Both the position numbers and the translations under genes were made by a program. Source: SFDP01 sp051891855 (GTDB lineage: Bacteria > Bacillota > Clostridia > Lachnospirales > Lachnospiraceae). From it: a DNA stretch of 64,000 bases. Positions within the stretch are counted from its first letter, which is position 1. Every line of letters starts with the position of its first letter. The stretch covers positions 1-64,000 of the forward strand of contig JBJFFP010000048.1 of NCBI GenBank assembly GCA_051891855.1, given 5' to 3'. The notes under the pieces were generated by a model, which was not told the DNA's origin, did not search any database, and saw only the letters and a program-made list of their open reading frames with translations. This document shows positions 42,632 to 51,956 of this stretch, in pieces.

Positions 42632-44302
42632 CTAAAACAGTCCGGTAATTCTGCCGTCGGACTCTACATCTATGGTCAGTGCCGCAGGCTTTTTCGGCAG
42701 TCCAGGCATGGTCATTACCGCTCCCGTCAGTACCACCACAAAACCGGCTCCCGCACTGATATAAACCTCACGAACCAAAACAGTAAAATCCGAGGGCCGT
42801 CCCAGAAGCTCCGGATTATCGGAAAGGGAATACTGGGTTTTTGCCATACAAACCGGCAGTTTCCCAAAGCCCAGCTCTTCCAGCTTAGTCAGCTGCTTTA
42901 CTGCACCGGGAGTAAGCTCAATCCCTTTCGCTCCGTAAATTTCCTTAGCTACTTTTTCAATCTTTTCTTTTAAGGGAAGGCTGTCTTCATAAAGCACCCT
43001 AAACTGTGAAGGCTTTTCTTCCAGAGTTTTTAATACCTTTTCAGCCAGGGCAATTCCCCCTTCTCCCCCTTTTTCCCATACCTGGGACAGGGCAAATTCA
43101 CAGCCTCTTTCTTCACAGAAGTTGCGGACAAAGTCGGTCTCTGCCGCAGTATCACTGATGAAGGCATTGAGGGCAACCACCACGGGAACTGCGTATTTCT
43201 GAAGATTTTCCACATGCTTCTCCAGATTCACGATTCCTTTCTTTAATGCCTCCAGATTTTCCTGATTTAAATCTGCTTTTACCACTCCTCCGTTGTATTT
43301 TAATGCACGGATAGTGGCCACCAGAACCACGGCATCCGGCTTCAGTCCTGCCATACGGCACTTAATATCAAAAAATTTCTCTGCTCCCAAATCTGCACCG
43401 AAGCCTGCCTCTGTAATGACATAATCGGCAATCTTCAAGGCTGTTTTCGTTGCTCTTACGGAATTACAGCCGTGGGCAATATTGGCAAAAGGTCCTCCAT
43501 GCACCAGTGCAGGTGTATGCTCCAGAGTCTGAATCAGGTTAGGCTTCAGGGCATCCTTCAGCAAAGCTGCCATGGAGCCTACTGCTCCCAGCTCACCGGC
43601 AGTTACCGGCCTTCCGGCAAAATTGTAGGCAACAACCATACGGGATAAACGCGCCTTTAAATCCTCCATATCATCTGCAAGGCACAATACAGCCATAATT
43701 TCAGAGGCCACGGTAATGACGAAATGATCCTCTCTCACCGTTCCGTCCATTTTATTTCCCAGACCCACTACCACATTTCTGAGGACACGGTCATTCATAT
43801 CCAGACAGCGTTTCCAGACTACGCTTCTGGTATCGATTTCCAACTCGTTCCCCTGCTGGATATGATTATCCAAAAGAGCTGCCAGAAGATTGTTTGCAGA
43901 GGTAATGGCATGGAAATCACCGGTAAAGTGCAGATTCAAATCCTCCATGGGAACCACCTGGGCATAGCCGCCTCCTGCAGCCCCTCCCTTTACCCCAAAG
44001 CAGGGTCCCAAAGAGGGCTCTCTAAGGGCAATAACCGCTTTTTTATTCAGTTTTCCAAAGGCCTGCCCCAGACCAACAGTGGTAGTTGTTTTTCCTTCCC
44101 CTGCAGGAGTGGGATTAATGGCGGTAACCAGAATCAGCTTCCCATCAGGATTACCCTTTACCTTATTGATATAAGCATCGGAAATTTTTGCCTTATATCT
44201 TCCGTAAAGCTCCAGTTCATCCATACTCATGTCAAGACTTGCCGCCACTTCCGCAATGGGCTTCATTACTGCTTCCTGTGCAATTTGAATATCTGTTTTC
44301 AT
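42632..44302 (-). CDS. fhs: Formate-tetrahydrofolate ligase
   Basis: Fhs makes 10-formyl-THF from formate, THF and ATP; it serves purine synthesis, formate assimilation and, in acetogens, the methyl branch of the Wood-Ljungdahl pathway. The 556-residue protein has the P-loop-like TPAGEGKTTTTVGLGQAF, EPSLGPCFGVKGGAAGGGYAQV and FAGRPVTAGE motifs. AGGAGG precedes the ATG. It lies downstream of ftsK by 12 bases with no other Wood-Ljungdahl genes in view, so acetogenesis cannot be claimed. Confidence 0.97.
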   Translation of the reverse strand: MKTDIQIAQEAVMKPIAEVAASLDMSMDELELYGRYKAKISDAYINKVKGNPDGKLILVTAINPTPAGEGKTTTTVGLGQAFGKLNKKAVIALREPSLGPCFGVKGGAAGGGYAQVVPMEDLNLHFTGDFHAITSANNLLAALLDNHIQQGNELEIDTRSVVWKRCLDMNDRVLRNVVVGLGNKMDGTVREDHFVITVASEIMAVLCLADDMEDLKARLSRMVVAYNFAGRPVTAGELGAVGSMAALLKDALKPNLIQTLEHTPALVHGGPFANIAHGCNSVRATKTALKIADYVITEAGFGADLGAEKFFDIKCRMAGLKPDAVVLVATIRALKYNGGVVKADLNQENLEALKKGIVNLEKHVENLQKYAVPVVVALNAFISDTAAETDFVRNFCEERGCEFALSQVWEKGGEGGIALAEKVLKTLEEKPSQFRVLYEDSLPLKEKIEKVAKEIYGAKGIELTPGAVKQLTKLEELGFGKLPVCMAKTQYSLSDNPELLGRPSDFTVLVREVYISAGAGFVVVLTGAVMTMPGLPKKPAALTIDVESDGRITGLF

Positions 44303-44314
44303 TCGTAATTCCTC

Positions 44315-46954
44315 CTATAATACCTCTTCAATATAAGCCTCAAACTGTTCCATACTCATCAGAACCTTTCTGGGCTTTGTTCCTTCTTCTTCTCCAACAA
44401 CTCCCGCATCCGCCAGCTGATCCATAATGCGGGCGGCACGGTTAAAGCCAATTTTAAAAACCCTCTGCAGCATACCGATGGAGGCCTTATCCTTTTCGAT
44501 AATGAATCTGCCGGCTTCCTCAAAATAACTGTCTCTCAGGCTGTCAGCTCCTCCGGAAGCTGTTGTTTGGGAGCCGCTTCCCATATTTTTTATCTTATCT
44601 TCAATATCTTCATTATAGACATTTCCCAGAGTCTGATTTTTCAGAAAATCAACCACGTCTCCTACTTCCCTGTCTGATACAAAGGCTCCTTGCATTCTGG
44701 CCGGCTTGGGATAGCCCTGAGGATAAAACAGCATATCTCCTTTTCCCAAAAGCTTTTCTGCCCCGTTCATATCCAGAATGGTTCGGGAATCCACGCCACT
44801 GGATACGGCAAAGGCTACCCGGCTGGGCATATTGGCCTTAATCAGACCGGTAATTACATCCACGCTGGGACGCTGAGTGGCAATAATCAGATGTATGCCG
44901 GCAGCTCTTGCCAGCTGAGCCAGACGGCAGATGGATTCTTCCACCTCTCCGGGGGCTACCATCATCAAATCCGCCAACTCATCAACGATAATGACAATCT
45001 GCGGCATTTTGGGAGGAACCTCCTGCTCTCCTCTGGCCAAGCGTTTGTCGATTTCCCCATTATAGCCTTTTAGATCCCGGACATTAAAGTCCGCAAATTT
45101 CTGATACCTATCGGTCATTTCCGCCACACCCCAGTGGAGTGCCCCTGCCGCCTTTTTGGGATCGGTCACTACCGGAATCAGCAGGTGGGGTATTCCGTTA
45201 TAAACACTAAGCTCCACCACCTTGGGATCAATCATAATCAGCTTAACTTCCTCCGGGCTGGCTTTATACAAAAGACTCATAATCAGCGTATTAATGCAGA
45301 CAGACTTTCCGCTTCCTGTGGCGCCTGCAATCAGCATATGGGGCATCTTGGCTATATCCGCCACCACTACCTTTCCTGCAATATCTTTACCCACGGCAAA
45401 GGCCAGCTTGGAGGGAAACTCCTTATATTCCTTACTTTCCAGCAGCTCTCTCAGCCCCACAGCGGAATTTTCCTTATTGGGAACCTCGATTCCCACTGCT
45501 GCCTTTCCCGGAATAGGTGCTTCTATACGAATATCCGTAGCTGCCAGATTCAGTTTAATATCATCTGCCAGCCCCACAATTTTACTGACCTTAACTCCTT
45601 GCTCCGGCTGAAGCTCATAACGGGTAACCGAGGGACCCCGGCTGATGTCGGTAATGGTAACCTTGACCCCAAAGGTTGCCAATGTCTGTTGGAGACGCAT
45701 GGCCGTTTCCTTCAGCTGTGCAGTACCTTCCTGCTTATTGGAAGAATTTATTTTCGCCAGGCAGGAAATCGGAGGAAACCTGTAGGGTCTGGCTGCTTCT
45801 TCCTTTATGGGCCTGTCTGCAGGCTCAGTCTGAACAGGCCGCCCCTGCTTTATCGCTTCTACCGGCTTGCTTTCCGTGGGTCTAATCTCCATCGGTTCCG
45901 ATTCTGCCGTTCTGCTCTCTATTGGCTCCGATTCTGTCAGCCTGATTTCCACCGGTTCCGGTTCCACCGTCTCAATCTCATGAGCAGAATGAATCCTTAC
46001 CTGCTCAAAGTCAAATTCTTCTTTATGGGCTGGCTGCTCCCTTACGGGAGTCTGCTTTTCCAAATCCTGCAGGGTAATTTCATGAATATCATCATGCCGA
46101 AACTCCTCCTGCACAGGGACTTCCTTTTTCAGCTTCGTATCCAGCATGACACCGGATACCTTTTTGTCCATTCTCAGGATTCTCTCTGCCTCTTCTTTTT
46201 CCTGCTTCAGTGCCTTCTGTTTACTCTCCGCTCGTTCCCTTTCTTCTCTTGCCATCCGCCTGGCAGCCTGCTCTTCTTTCCGTTCCCTGGCTCTCTGACG
46301 ATGCTGCAAAACGTCCTCTCTGGCGGAATGGAGCATCCTGTCTCCCCTATTTTTCATGCCGCTGACTAAGGCCTTACCGGTTAAAATAACCAGACAGGCT
46401 ACAATAAGAACCAGTAAAATCAGGATTGCTCCCAGAGTGTCCAAGAAGCTGTATAAAACCCAGGCTAGGGTACCGCCTATGATTCCTCCTCCTTCCCGGT
46501 TTTCTTTCCCCAGCTGATAGAAGGAGGAAGGAGAATAGCCGGTGAGGCTTCCCATATCCTGCCAGCAAAAATGAAAAATTGCCATTAAGGCTAAACAAAG
46601 GATGATCACCGCAATCATCTTTAATCTTGCCAGAGAATTTCCCTGATTGGAAATTCCAAAGGCTGCCAAAAGAAAGATGATTATGGGTGCCGCATATGCG
46701 GCAACGCCAAAAAGTCCAAAGAGAAGATTGCTGAGGGCATCCCCCACAGGGCCGATTACACCAAAGTTACATAAAAACAGCAGAATAACCAAGGCAAATA
46801 AAAGAAGAAGCAGAAGTTCCTTACCGATTTTCTTCTCTTCCTCTGTTCTCATATGCTTTTGCTGTCTGCTTCCGGAGCTACTTTTTTTATTGGTTCCGGT
46901 TCTTGTTCTATTTCCAGAAGAACTTTTCTTTCCTGTTCCTGAAGATACTGCCAT
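44315..46954 (-). CDS. ftsK: DNA translocase FtsK/SpoIIIE
   Basis: A hexameric ATP-driven pump that moves chromosomal DNA through the septum in division and, in spore-formers, into the forespore. The 879-residue protein has four or so membrane helices (about 46-195), a coiled, charged linker (210-400) with a decapeptide tandem repeat, an alpha/beta motor domain with Walker A GATGSGKS (544-551) and VDELADLMMVAP, and a C-terminal winged-helix gamma domain recognising orienting sequences. Its upstream neighbour is tepA, the same order as tepA-spoIIIE in B. subtilis, favouring the SpoIIIE role. Confidence 0.95.
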   Translation of the reverse strand: MAVSSGTGKKSSSGNRTRTGTNKKSSSGSRQQKHMRTEEEKKIGKELLLLLLFALVILLFLCNFGVIGPVGDALSNLLFGLFGVAAYAAPIIIFLLAAFGISNQGNSLARLKMIAVIILCLALMAIFHFCWQDMGSLTGYSPSSFYQLGKENREGGGIIGGTLAWVLYSFLDTLGAILILLVLIVACLVILTGKALVSGMKNRGDRMLHSAREDVLQHRQRARERKEEQAARRMAREERERAESKQKALKQEKEEAERILRMDKKVSGVMLDTKLKKEVPVQEEFRHDDIHEITLQDLEKQTPVREQPAHKEEFDFEQVRIHSAHEIETVEPEPVEIRLTESEPIESRTAESEPMEIRPTESKPVEAIKQGRPVQTEPADRPIKEEAARPYRFPPISCLAKINSSNKQEGTAQLKETAMRLQQTLATFGVKVTITDISRGPSVTRYELQPEQGVKVSKIVGLADDIKLNLAATDIRIEAPIPGKAAVGIEVPNKENSAVGLRELLESKEYKEFPSKLAFAVGKDIAGKVVVADIAKMPHMLIAGATGSGKSVCINTLIMSLLYKASPEEVKLIMIDPKVVELSVYNGIPHLLIPVVTDPKKAAGALHWGVAEMTDRYQKFADFNVRDLKGYNGEIDKRLARGEQEVPPKMPQIVIIVDELADLMMVAPGEVEESICRLAQLARAAGIHLIIATQRPSVDVITGLIKANMPSRVAFAVSSGVDSRTILDMNGAEKLLGKGDMLFYPQGYPKPARMQGAFVSDREVGDVVDFLKNQTLGNVYNEDIEDKIKNMGSGSQTTASGGADSLRDSYFEEAGRFIIEKDKASIGMLQRVFKIGFNRAARIMDQLADAGVVGEEEGTKPRKVLMSMEQFEAYIEEVL
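45857..45958. repeat. 30-bp coding tandem repeat in the FtsK linker
   Basis: Three 30-bp units (45929-45958, 45899-45928, 45869-45898) plus a 12-bp partial encode EPVEIRLTES, EPIESRTAES, EPMEIRPTES and KPVE. Divergent units in an otherwise disordered linker suggest replication-slippage growth. Confidence 0.75.
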
Positions 46955-47007
46955 AAATAAACCTGCCTATACTATTACTATATTTTTATAAATAAAATAC
47001 CTAGCAT

Positions 47008-47037
47008 AGTATAGCATATTCTTTTAGCTTTTTCCAA
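47008..47037 (-). promoter_or_regulatory. Sigma-A-type promoter for ftsK
   Basis: TTGGAA (47032-47037), 18-base spacer, TATACT (47008-47013) on the minus strand. The -35 overlaps the tepA 3' end; the leader to the ftsK ATG would be about 45 bases. Confidence 0.5.
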
Positions 47038-47770
47038 TCATTTCATGCAATTTGGAAACCGCCTGTGCAATTCCCCCCACTTCATTGATTATTCCTTCTT
47101 TTACAGCTTCTTCCCCCACAAGAATCGTTCCCACGTCCTTAGTCAGCATTCCTGTTTCCATCATTAATTCCTCCATTCGTTCAGGAAATATCTCGCAGTG
47201 GGAACTGACAAAGTCAATAATTCGGTTCTGCATCTGTCTGAAATAGTCAAAGGTAGCCTGTGCACCGATTACCAAGCCGCTTAATCGAACCGGATGAATA
47301 ACCATGGTTCCCGTAGGAACAATAAAGGAATAGTCGCTGCTTACGGCAATGGGCACGCCAATGGAATGACTTCCTCCTAACACCAGGGATACCGTGGGCT
47401 TACTTAAGGAAGAAATCATTTCCGCAATGGCAAGTCCCGCTTCCACATCCCCACCCATGGTATTTAATAAAATCAATACTCCGTCAATATCCATAGAGTC
47501 TTCTATAGTGGCCAAAACAGGTAAAATATGCTCATATTTTGTGGATTTGGTGTTATTTCCCAGTACATCATGGCCTTCTATTTCACCGATAATCGTAATC
47601 AGCTGAATATTTTGTTTTTGAAGATTTTCATTCAGCAGAGTTCTGCCTTCTTCCTTAATCTCCTCCTGCTTCCATTTTTCTTTTTCCACATCCCTATCCG
47701 TATCCCTCTGTATTTTATGCTCTGTACCATTCTTTTGTGGTGAATGAACTTTTTTCTTTCCTTTTCCCAT
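47024..47770 (-). CDS. tepA: ClpP-like translocation-enhancing protease TepA
   Basis: A 248-residue member of the ClpP/crotonase serine protease superfamily, like B. subtilis TepA (YmfB). The catalytic Ser is probably in GGSHSIGVPIA and the His in TMVIHPVRL, as in ClpP-type sites. The N terminus is charged and low in complexity. I chose the ATG at 47770, preceded by AAAGGAG; the longer frame to 47836 runs through the terminator of the upstream gene and is not real. ftsK/spoIIIE follows. Confidence 0.88.
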   Translation of the reverse strand: MGKGKKKVHSPQKNGTEHKIQRDTDRDVEKEKWKQEEIKEEGRTLLNENLQKQNIQLITIIGEIEGHDVLGNNTKSTKYEHILPVLATIEDSMDIDGVLILLNTMGGDVEAGLAIAEMISSLSKPTVSLVLGGSHSIGVPIAVSSDYSFIVPTGTMVIHPVRLSGLVIGAQATFDYFRQMQNRIIDFVSSHCEIFPERMEELMMETGMLTKDVGTILVGEEAVKEGIINEVGGIAQAVSKLHEMIGKS

Positions 47771-47803
47771 AGCTTTTTCTCTCCTTTCATCATTAGGATG
47801 GCA

Positions 47804-47830
47804 CAAAAAAAAGAGCTTATTCAGCTCTTT
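47804..47830 (-). terminator. Intrinsic terminator after the membrane-protein gene
   Basis: An 8-bp stem (47823-47830 with 47810-47817), five-base loop and eight T residues on the minus strand just after the stop at 47837. It ends the CBS-protein/yebC/membrane-protein transcript. Confidence 0.88.
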
Positions 47831-47836
47831 CTTCAA

Positions 47837-48568
47837 TCATACTTCCTTTAAATCATAATCGTCATTGACATTATAATTATTCAAATCATAATGCATCTGC
47901 TCTTTTGAAGGCTCAAATCCATAATCCATCTCTTTTCTAATATGCTTTTTGGGCAGGGGAAGAGGATTGGGAATCCTGTTCACTGCCGGCCTAATCTCCT
48001 CTATATCCGGCTTGTGTAAGGCCTGATCTGTTTTTTGCTTTTCAGCCTCCAGCCCTTGTTGTTTTTTATGTATAATGCCCTGGATAAACGGTCTGATAAA
48101 GGAAATCAGCCACAAAGCAATTCCAAAGCAAAACCAAATAAGATGAATCGCACTGTCCTGCGTAACAGAAAATTCAAGGATACTGGCTATTCCCAAAACA
48201 GCTGTTGATACGAGAGATATGACTGTATTGGTTAGCCTTCTGCTTCCCCGATAAAAGAAAAAAATCCCTGCCAGTTGAAGAAATATATTAGCAAACAGGA
48301 CAACTGGATAACGATTGCCAAAAAAACCAAAGAGAAAATGGAGAAAATAAACGTAGGCATTTTCCCAGGTGAACGCAGTAAAAGACAGGACTTTATCCTG
48401 GCGTATCCATGCCTGTTCTACCAAAGTTCCTCCTGTAACCTGCCAATGACTCAAAACCGCCTCCCATAAATGGGCAGCCACCAGTACGTTTAATATTAAA
48501 AGAAAAATACCGATCTCCACAAGCCCCTTTCCTGTATTCACTTCTTTTTCTGCTTTAACCTCTTTCAT
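47837..48568 (-). CDS. Uncharacterised membrane protein with conserved acidic tail
   Basis: The 243-residue protein has four to five membrane helices (about 15-160) and a cytoplasmic C-terminal tail rich in Lys, Glu and Pro that ends in a Tyr/Asp/Asn-rich segment (MDYGFEPSKEQMHYDLNNYN). Tails of this kind (K-x-MDY-x(4)-P) occur on other Lachnospiraceae membrane proteins, which suggests a shared binding site; this is recollection, not measured. The hydrophobic part has no catalytic motif I recognise. It follows yebC by 39 bases and ends at an intrinsic terminator. Confidence 0.6.
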   Translation of the reverse strand: MKEVKAEKEVNTGKGLVEIGIFLLILNVLVAAHLWEAVLSHWQVTGGTLVEQAWIRQDKVLSFTAFTWENAYVYFLHFLFGFFGNRYPVVLFANIFLQLAGIFFFYRGSRRLTNTVISLVSTAVLGIASILEFSVTQDSAIHLIWFCFGIALWLISFIRPFIQGIIHKKQQGLEAEKQKTDQALHKPDIEEIRPAVNRIPNPLPLPKKHIRKEMDYGFEPSKEQMHYDLNNYNVNDDYDLKEV

Positions 48569-48607
48569 GCATCTGCCTTTTCTATCCCATATACCTGTTA
48601 CTCTCAG

Positions 48608-49336
48608 TTACTCATCCCAGTTATGGTACACTGCCTGAACATCATCATCAGCCTCCAACAAGTCCAGAGTCTTCTGCAGGTTCTTTATAGCCGTTTCATC
48701 ATTTAATTCCACATAATTCTGGGGAAGCATGGTCACCTCTGCATTGGCCATGATGATTCCCACATCCTCTAGGGCTTTTCTTACCTCCTCAAAGGTGTCC
48801 GGAGCTGTAAGAATCTCATAGCTGTCCTCTTCTTCCCTAAAATCCTCTGCACCCGCATCCAGTGCAGTCATCATCAGGTCGTCTGACTCCAGCTCACATT
48901 CTTCCTTATCCACAATGATCTGTCCTTTTTCATTAAACATAAAGGAAACACAGCCGGGAGTTCCGATACTTCCCTGTCCCTTAGTAAAGGCACTTCTTAC
49001 ATTAGCAGCCGTTCTGTTCTTATTATCCGTCAGTGCATTAACGATGATGGCAATACCGCATGGACCATAGCCCTCATAGGTAACGTATTCGTAGTTTACA
49101 TTTCCTAAATCTCCTGCCGCCTTCTTTATGCCCCGTTCAATGGTATCATTGGGCATATTATTGGATTTTGCCTTGGCAATTACCTGTGCCAGCTTATAAT
49201 TATTTGCCGGATCCGGCCCGCCTTCTTTAACGGCTACTGCAATTTCCCTTCCGATAATGGTAAAAATCTTTCCCTTTGCAGCATCATTTTTTTCTTTCTT
49301 GTGTTTAATATTTGCAAATTTTGAATGTCCTGACAT
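48608..49336 (-). CDS. yebC: YebC/PmpR-family protein
   Basis: A 242-residue YebC-family protein. Members were annotated as transcriptional regulators, and recent work on YebC2-type proteins indicates a role in translation of proline-rich stretches. Conserved N-terminal MSGHSKFANIKHKK, KAKSNNMPNDTIERGIKKAAG and YEGYGPCGIAIIV are all present, and the length is standard. GAGGAG precedes the ATG. It lies 26 bases after the CBS-domain gene. Confidence 0.95.
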   Translation of the reverse strand: MSGHSKFANIKHKKEKNDAAKGKIFTIIGREIAVAVKEGGPDPANNYKLAQVIAKAKSNNMPNDTIERGIKKAAGDLGNVNYEYVTYEGYGPCGIAIIVNALTDNKNRTAANVRSAFTKGQGSIGTPGCVSFMFNEKGQIIVDKEECELESDDLMMTALDAGAEDFREEEDSYEILTAPDTFEEVRKALEDVGIIMANAEVTMLPQNYVELNDETAIKNLQKTLDLLEADDDVQAVYHNWDE

Positions 49337-49362
49337 AAATCTCCTCTTTTCCCTTGTATCCG

Positions 49363-50262
49363 TTATTTTTTCTTCGTAACCAGTACACGCTGAATCCTAT
49401 TGTTTTCAATATCCACAATCTTAAAATTATAATCCCCCACATCAATGTTAAATTCATCCTGCTTACTGGGTATACGATCCATCCTGGCAATCAAAAAGCC
49501 ATTCAGCGTTTCAAATTCTTCTTCCTCAAAACAGATGCCGAACCGTTCCTCCAGCTCCTTTAAGGGCGTCAGTCCCTCAATAATATACTCATCCTTACTG
49601 GTTTCGGCAATATGCTCCTCTTCTTCGTCATATTCATCCTGAAGATTTCCCACAATTTCTTCCAGAATATCCTCCATAGCAATAAGCCCCGAGGTTTGGC
49701 CGTATTCATCCACCACAATGACCATCTGCAGCTTTGTGGACTGCATGGTTCTGAACAGAGCATCCACCTTGCGGGTTTCGGGAATAAACTTTGCTTCCCG
49801 CAAAAGTCCGGGAATTTCTCCGATTGCCTTATTCCGATTCTGATTCTTATCCTGCATGCGCAGGGCATCCTTTAAATGGAGAATACCTATAATATGGTCA
49901 ATATTTTCTTCATAGACCGGGTAACGGGAATTACGCTCCTTCAGCATGAAGCCAATAGCATCATCCAATGAGGATTTCCCGTCAATTGCCACAATATTGC
50001 TTCTGTGGGTCATGATATCCTGAGCCTGCTTATCGTCAAATTCAAAAATATTATTGATCATTTTGGCTTCACTCGCCTGAATAAGCCCCTGCTCGTGTCC
50101 CTCGTTGACCATGGAAATAATTTCTTCTTCCGCATCGGATCCATCTTTATTTCCTGTGAGATACTGTTTTACCACTTTCGCAATTATGTAAATAAACAGT
50201 TCCACGAACAAGACGCTCAATACGATAATCAGACTATTGGCAGTAGGATCACCATCATCCAT
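49363..50262 (-). CDS. CorC/HlyC-type CBS-domain protein (hemolysin family)
   Basis: A 299-residue protein with a single N-terminal membrane helix (about 10-30), two CBS domains (about 80-200, with IMTHRSNIVAIDGKSSLDDAIGFM and MVIVVDEYGQTSGLIAMEDILEE) and a C-terminal CorC_HlyC domain (about 215-298). It lacks the four-helix DUF21 membrane domain of the longer family members, many of which are linked to magnesium export. AAGGAG precedes the ATG, and a good sigma-A promoter lies upstream at 50322-50350. Confidence 0.9.
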   Translation of the reverse strand: MDDGDPTANSLIIVLSVLFVELFIYIIAKVVKQYLTGNKDGSDAEEEIISMVNEGHEQGLIQASEAKMINNIFEFDDKQAQDIMTHRSNIVAIDGKSSLDDAIGFMLKERNSRYPVYEENIDHIIGILHLKDALRMQDKNQNRNKAIGEIPGLLREAKFIPETRKVDALFRTMQSTKLQMVIVVDEYGQTSGLIAMEDILEEIVGNLQDEYDEEEEHIAETSKDEYIIEGLTPLKELEERFGICFEEEEFETLNGFLIARMDRIPSKQDEFNIDVGDYNFKIVDIENNRIQRVLVTKKK

Positions 50263-50321
50263 TTTTTCAACTCCTTATCCTTTTGCTCTTTGTCACTTTA
50301 TCCTTTAATTTATACCTATAA

Positions 50322-50350
50322 AATATATCATTTAGAAGCGTAAACGTCAA
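50322..50350 (-). promoter_or_regulatory. Sigma-A-type promoter for the CBS-domain/yebC unit
   Basis: TTGACG (50345-50350), a 17-base spacer and TATATT (50322-50327) on the minus strand. Both hexamers are one mismatch from consensus. The -35 overlaps the mazF stop region. Confidence 0.75.
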
Positions 50351-50685
50351 TGTAATTGAAGACTTATCTTCAAGGCTTCATTCACCTTGCTCATAATTCG
50401 TTCATCCAAATGGCATACCTTATCCTTTAATCTCTTTTTATCAATGGTTCTAAGCTGCTCCAGCAAAATAACGGAATCCTTCACCATAGCATATTCCTCA
50501 CAGGCAAGTGTAATATGGGTAGGGAGCTGATTTTTCGTCAGTCTGGAGGTAATGGCCGCACAAATCACCGTAGGAGAATACTTATTTCCCATATCATTTT
50601 GTATAATCAGAACCGGTCTGACACCACCCTGTTCAGACCCGATTACCGGTCTTAAATCTGCATAATAAACATCACCGCGTTTCAC
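50347..50685 (-). CDS. mazF: MazF/PemK-family endoribonuclease toxin, without adjacent antitoxin
   Basis: A 112-residue CcdB/PemK-fold toxin that cleaves mRNA. Motifs: MKRGDVYYADLRPVIGSEQGGVRP with the catalytic Arg and ICAAITSRL with the conserved Thr-Ser. GTG start with GGAAG upstream. In B. subtilis the antitoxin gene lies between alr and mazF; here only 73 bases separate alr from mazF and no antitoxin fits, so the cognate antitoxin must be elsewhere or absent. Alr-mazF linkage is common in Firmicutes. Confidence 0.9.
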   Translation of the reverse strand: MKRGDVYYADLRPVIGSEQGGVRPVLIIQNDMGNKYSPTVICAAITSRLTKNQLPTHITLACEEYAMVKDSVILLEQLRTIDKKRLKDKVCHLDERIMSKVNEALKISLQLH

Positions 50686-50758
50686 TTTCTCACTTCCTTC
50701 ATCTAATATAGCCTATTTTCACATTCAAAGTATTGCCACATTATCTGAAGGTATACCA

Positions 50759-51949
50759 TTAAATCTTTTCAAAATAATAATCGTCAAAATAGTCCTTGGC
50801 GTAGCATTCCTTTCCTTCCCTGCTGTATACCCGGGGAACACGCTTGCCGATGACACAGGCCAACTCATAATTAAATCGTCCGGATAACTCTCCTACCTCT
50901 TCCATGGTAATTTGTTCTTTACCGTCACGGCCAACCAAAATCACCTCATCCCCCTCTCTAACATCGGGAATATGGCTTATATCCACCATAAACTGATCCA
51001 TACATATTCTTCCCAGAATAGGAGCTCTTTGGCCATGAATCAATACCTCGCCCTTTCCCGACAGGGTTCTGGGGTAGCCGTCTCCATAGCCCACCGGTAT
51101 GGTCGCAATCCGAGTCCTCTTGTCGGTAATATAGGTTCCTCCGTAGCTGATGGCTCTTCCCACCTCCAAAGTTTTCAGATAAACAATATGACTGTGGAGG
51201 GAAAAGGCCGGTCTTAGGTTCAGCTTAAGATGATGATTACCCTCCCAAGGCCACATCCCATAAAGGGCAATCCCCGCCCGGACCATATCCAGTCCGGCCT
51301 CCGGCATTTCCAAGATTGCTGCACTGTTTGCACAGTGCTTTATAGGGATGAAGACTCCAAAACGTTCCTGCACCTTTTGGACAAATCGGTTAAACTCCTT
51401 CAGCTGTCTGTAAGCATCCGTTTTATCCTCTTCATCTGCTCTGGCAAGATGGGTAAATATTCCTTCTATCTCCAGCTCTTTTCCGGCAAATACCTGCCTG
51501 AGAAAATCCATCCCCGCTTCATCCGGGCTGATGCCGATTCTGGACATTCCCGTATCCACTTTAATGTGTACCAAAGCTTTTTTCTGCAGTCTCTTTGCTT
51601 TTTGGCACAACTCATCAATGGAATCCCTGCGAAATAAGGTAAAACGGATTTCTTCCCGAATAAGCTCTTCCATAGCATAGGGAAAGACATAGCCCAGAAC
51701 CAGAAGGGGCTTTTTTATCCCGGCTTTTCTCAGGCAGAGTGCTTCCTCCGCCGTAGCCGTGGCAAAGCCGTACAAATACTCCTTGTTCTCCAGCTGACCG
51801 GCAATGGGAACAGCCCCATGGCCGTAGCCATCGGTCTTAACTACCGCAATTATTTTCGACTTCCCGTTTATCTGTTGGTAAAGCAAATCCATATTATGAG
51901 ATATGGCATCTAAATCTATGGCTGCATAGATCCTGTCGTAATGCTTCAT
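50759..51949 (-). CDS. alr: Alanine racemase
   Basis: Alr interconverts L- and D-alanine for peptidoglycan using PLP. The 396-residue protein has the PLP-lysine motif AVVKTDGYGHG, HIKVDTGMSRIG and the catalytic tyrosine in the C-terminal beta domain (RAISYGGTY), with FMVDISHIPDVREGDEVILVG. AAGGAG precedes the ATG. Genes run nnrD - alr - mazF in one direction with gaps of 7 and 73 bases. Confidence 0.96.
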   Translation of the reverse strand: MKHYDRIYAAIDLDAISHNMDLLYQQINGKSKIIAVVKTDGYGHGAVPIAGQLENKEYLYGFATATAEEALCLRKAGIKKPLLVLGYVFPYAMEELIREEIRFTLFRRDSIDELCQKAKRLQKKALVHIKVDTGMSRIGISPDEAGMDFLRQVFAGKELEIEGIFTHLARADEEDKTDAYRQLKEFNRFVQKVQERFGVFIPIKHCANSAAILEMPEAGLDMVRAGIALYGMWPWEGNHHLKLNLRPAFSLHSHIVYLKTLEVGRAISYGGTYITDKRTRIATIPVGYGDGYPRTLSGKGEVLIHGQRAPILGRICMDQFMVDISHIPDVREGDEVILVGRDGKEQITMEEVGELSGRFNYELACVIGKRVPRVYSREGKECYAKDYFDDYYFEKI

Positions 51950-51956
51950 TTTCTCC

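Noticed and set aside
45134..46369. Long plus-strand frame (about 411 codons) inside ftsK
   Set aside because: It lies wholly antisense to a clear FtsK/SpoIIIE coding sequence, has no ribosome site and yields a Cys/Leu/Arg/Phe-rich product with no domain. It is a shadow frame.
47771..47836. 22-residue N-terminal extension of tepA
   Set aside because: It would be translated from the intrinsic terminator hairpin of the upstream gene; the ATG at 47770 has AAAGGAG in place.
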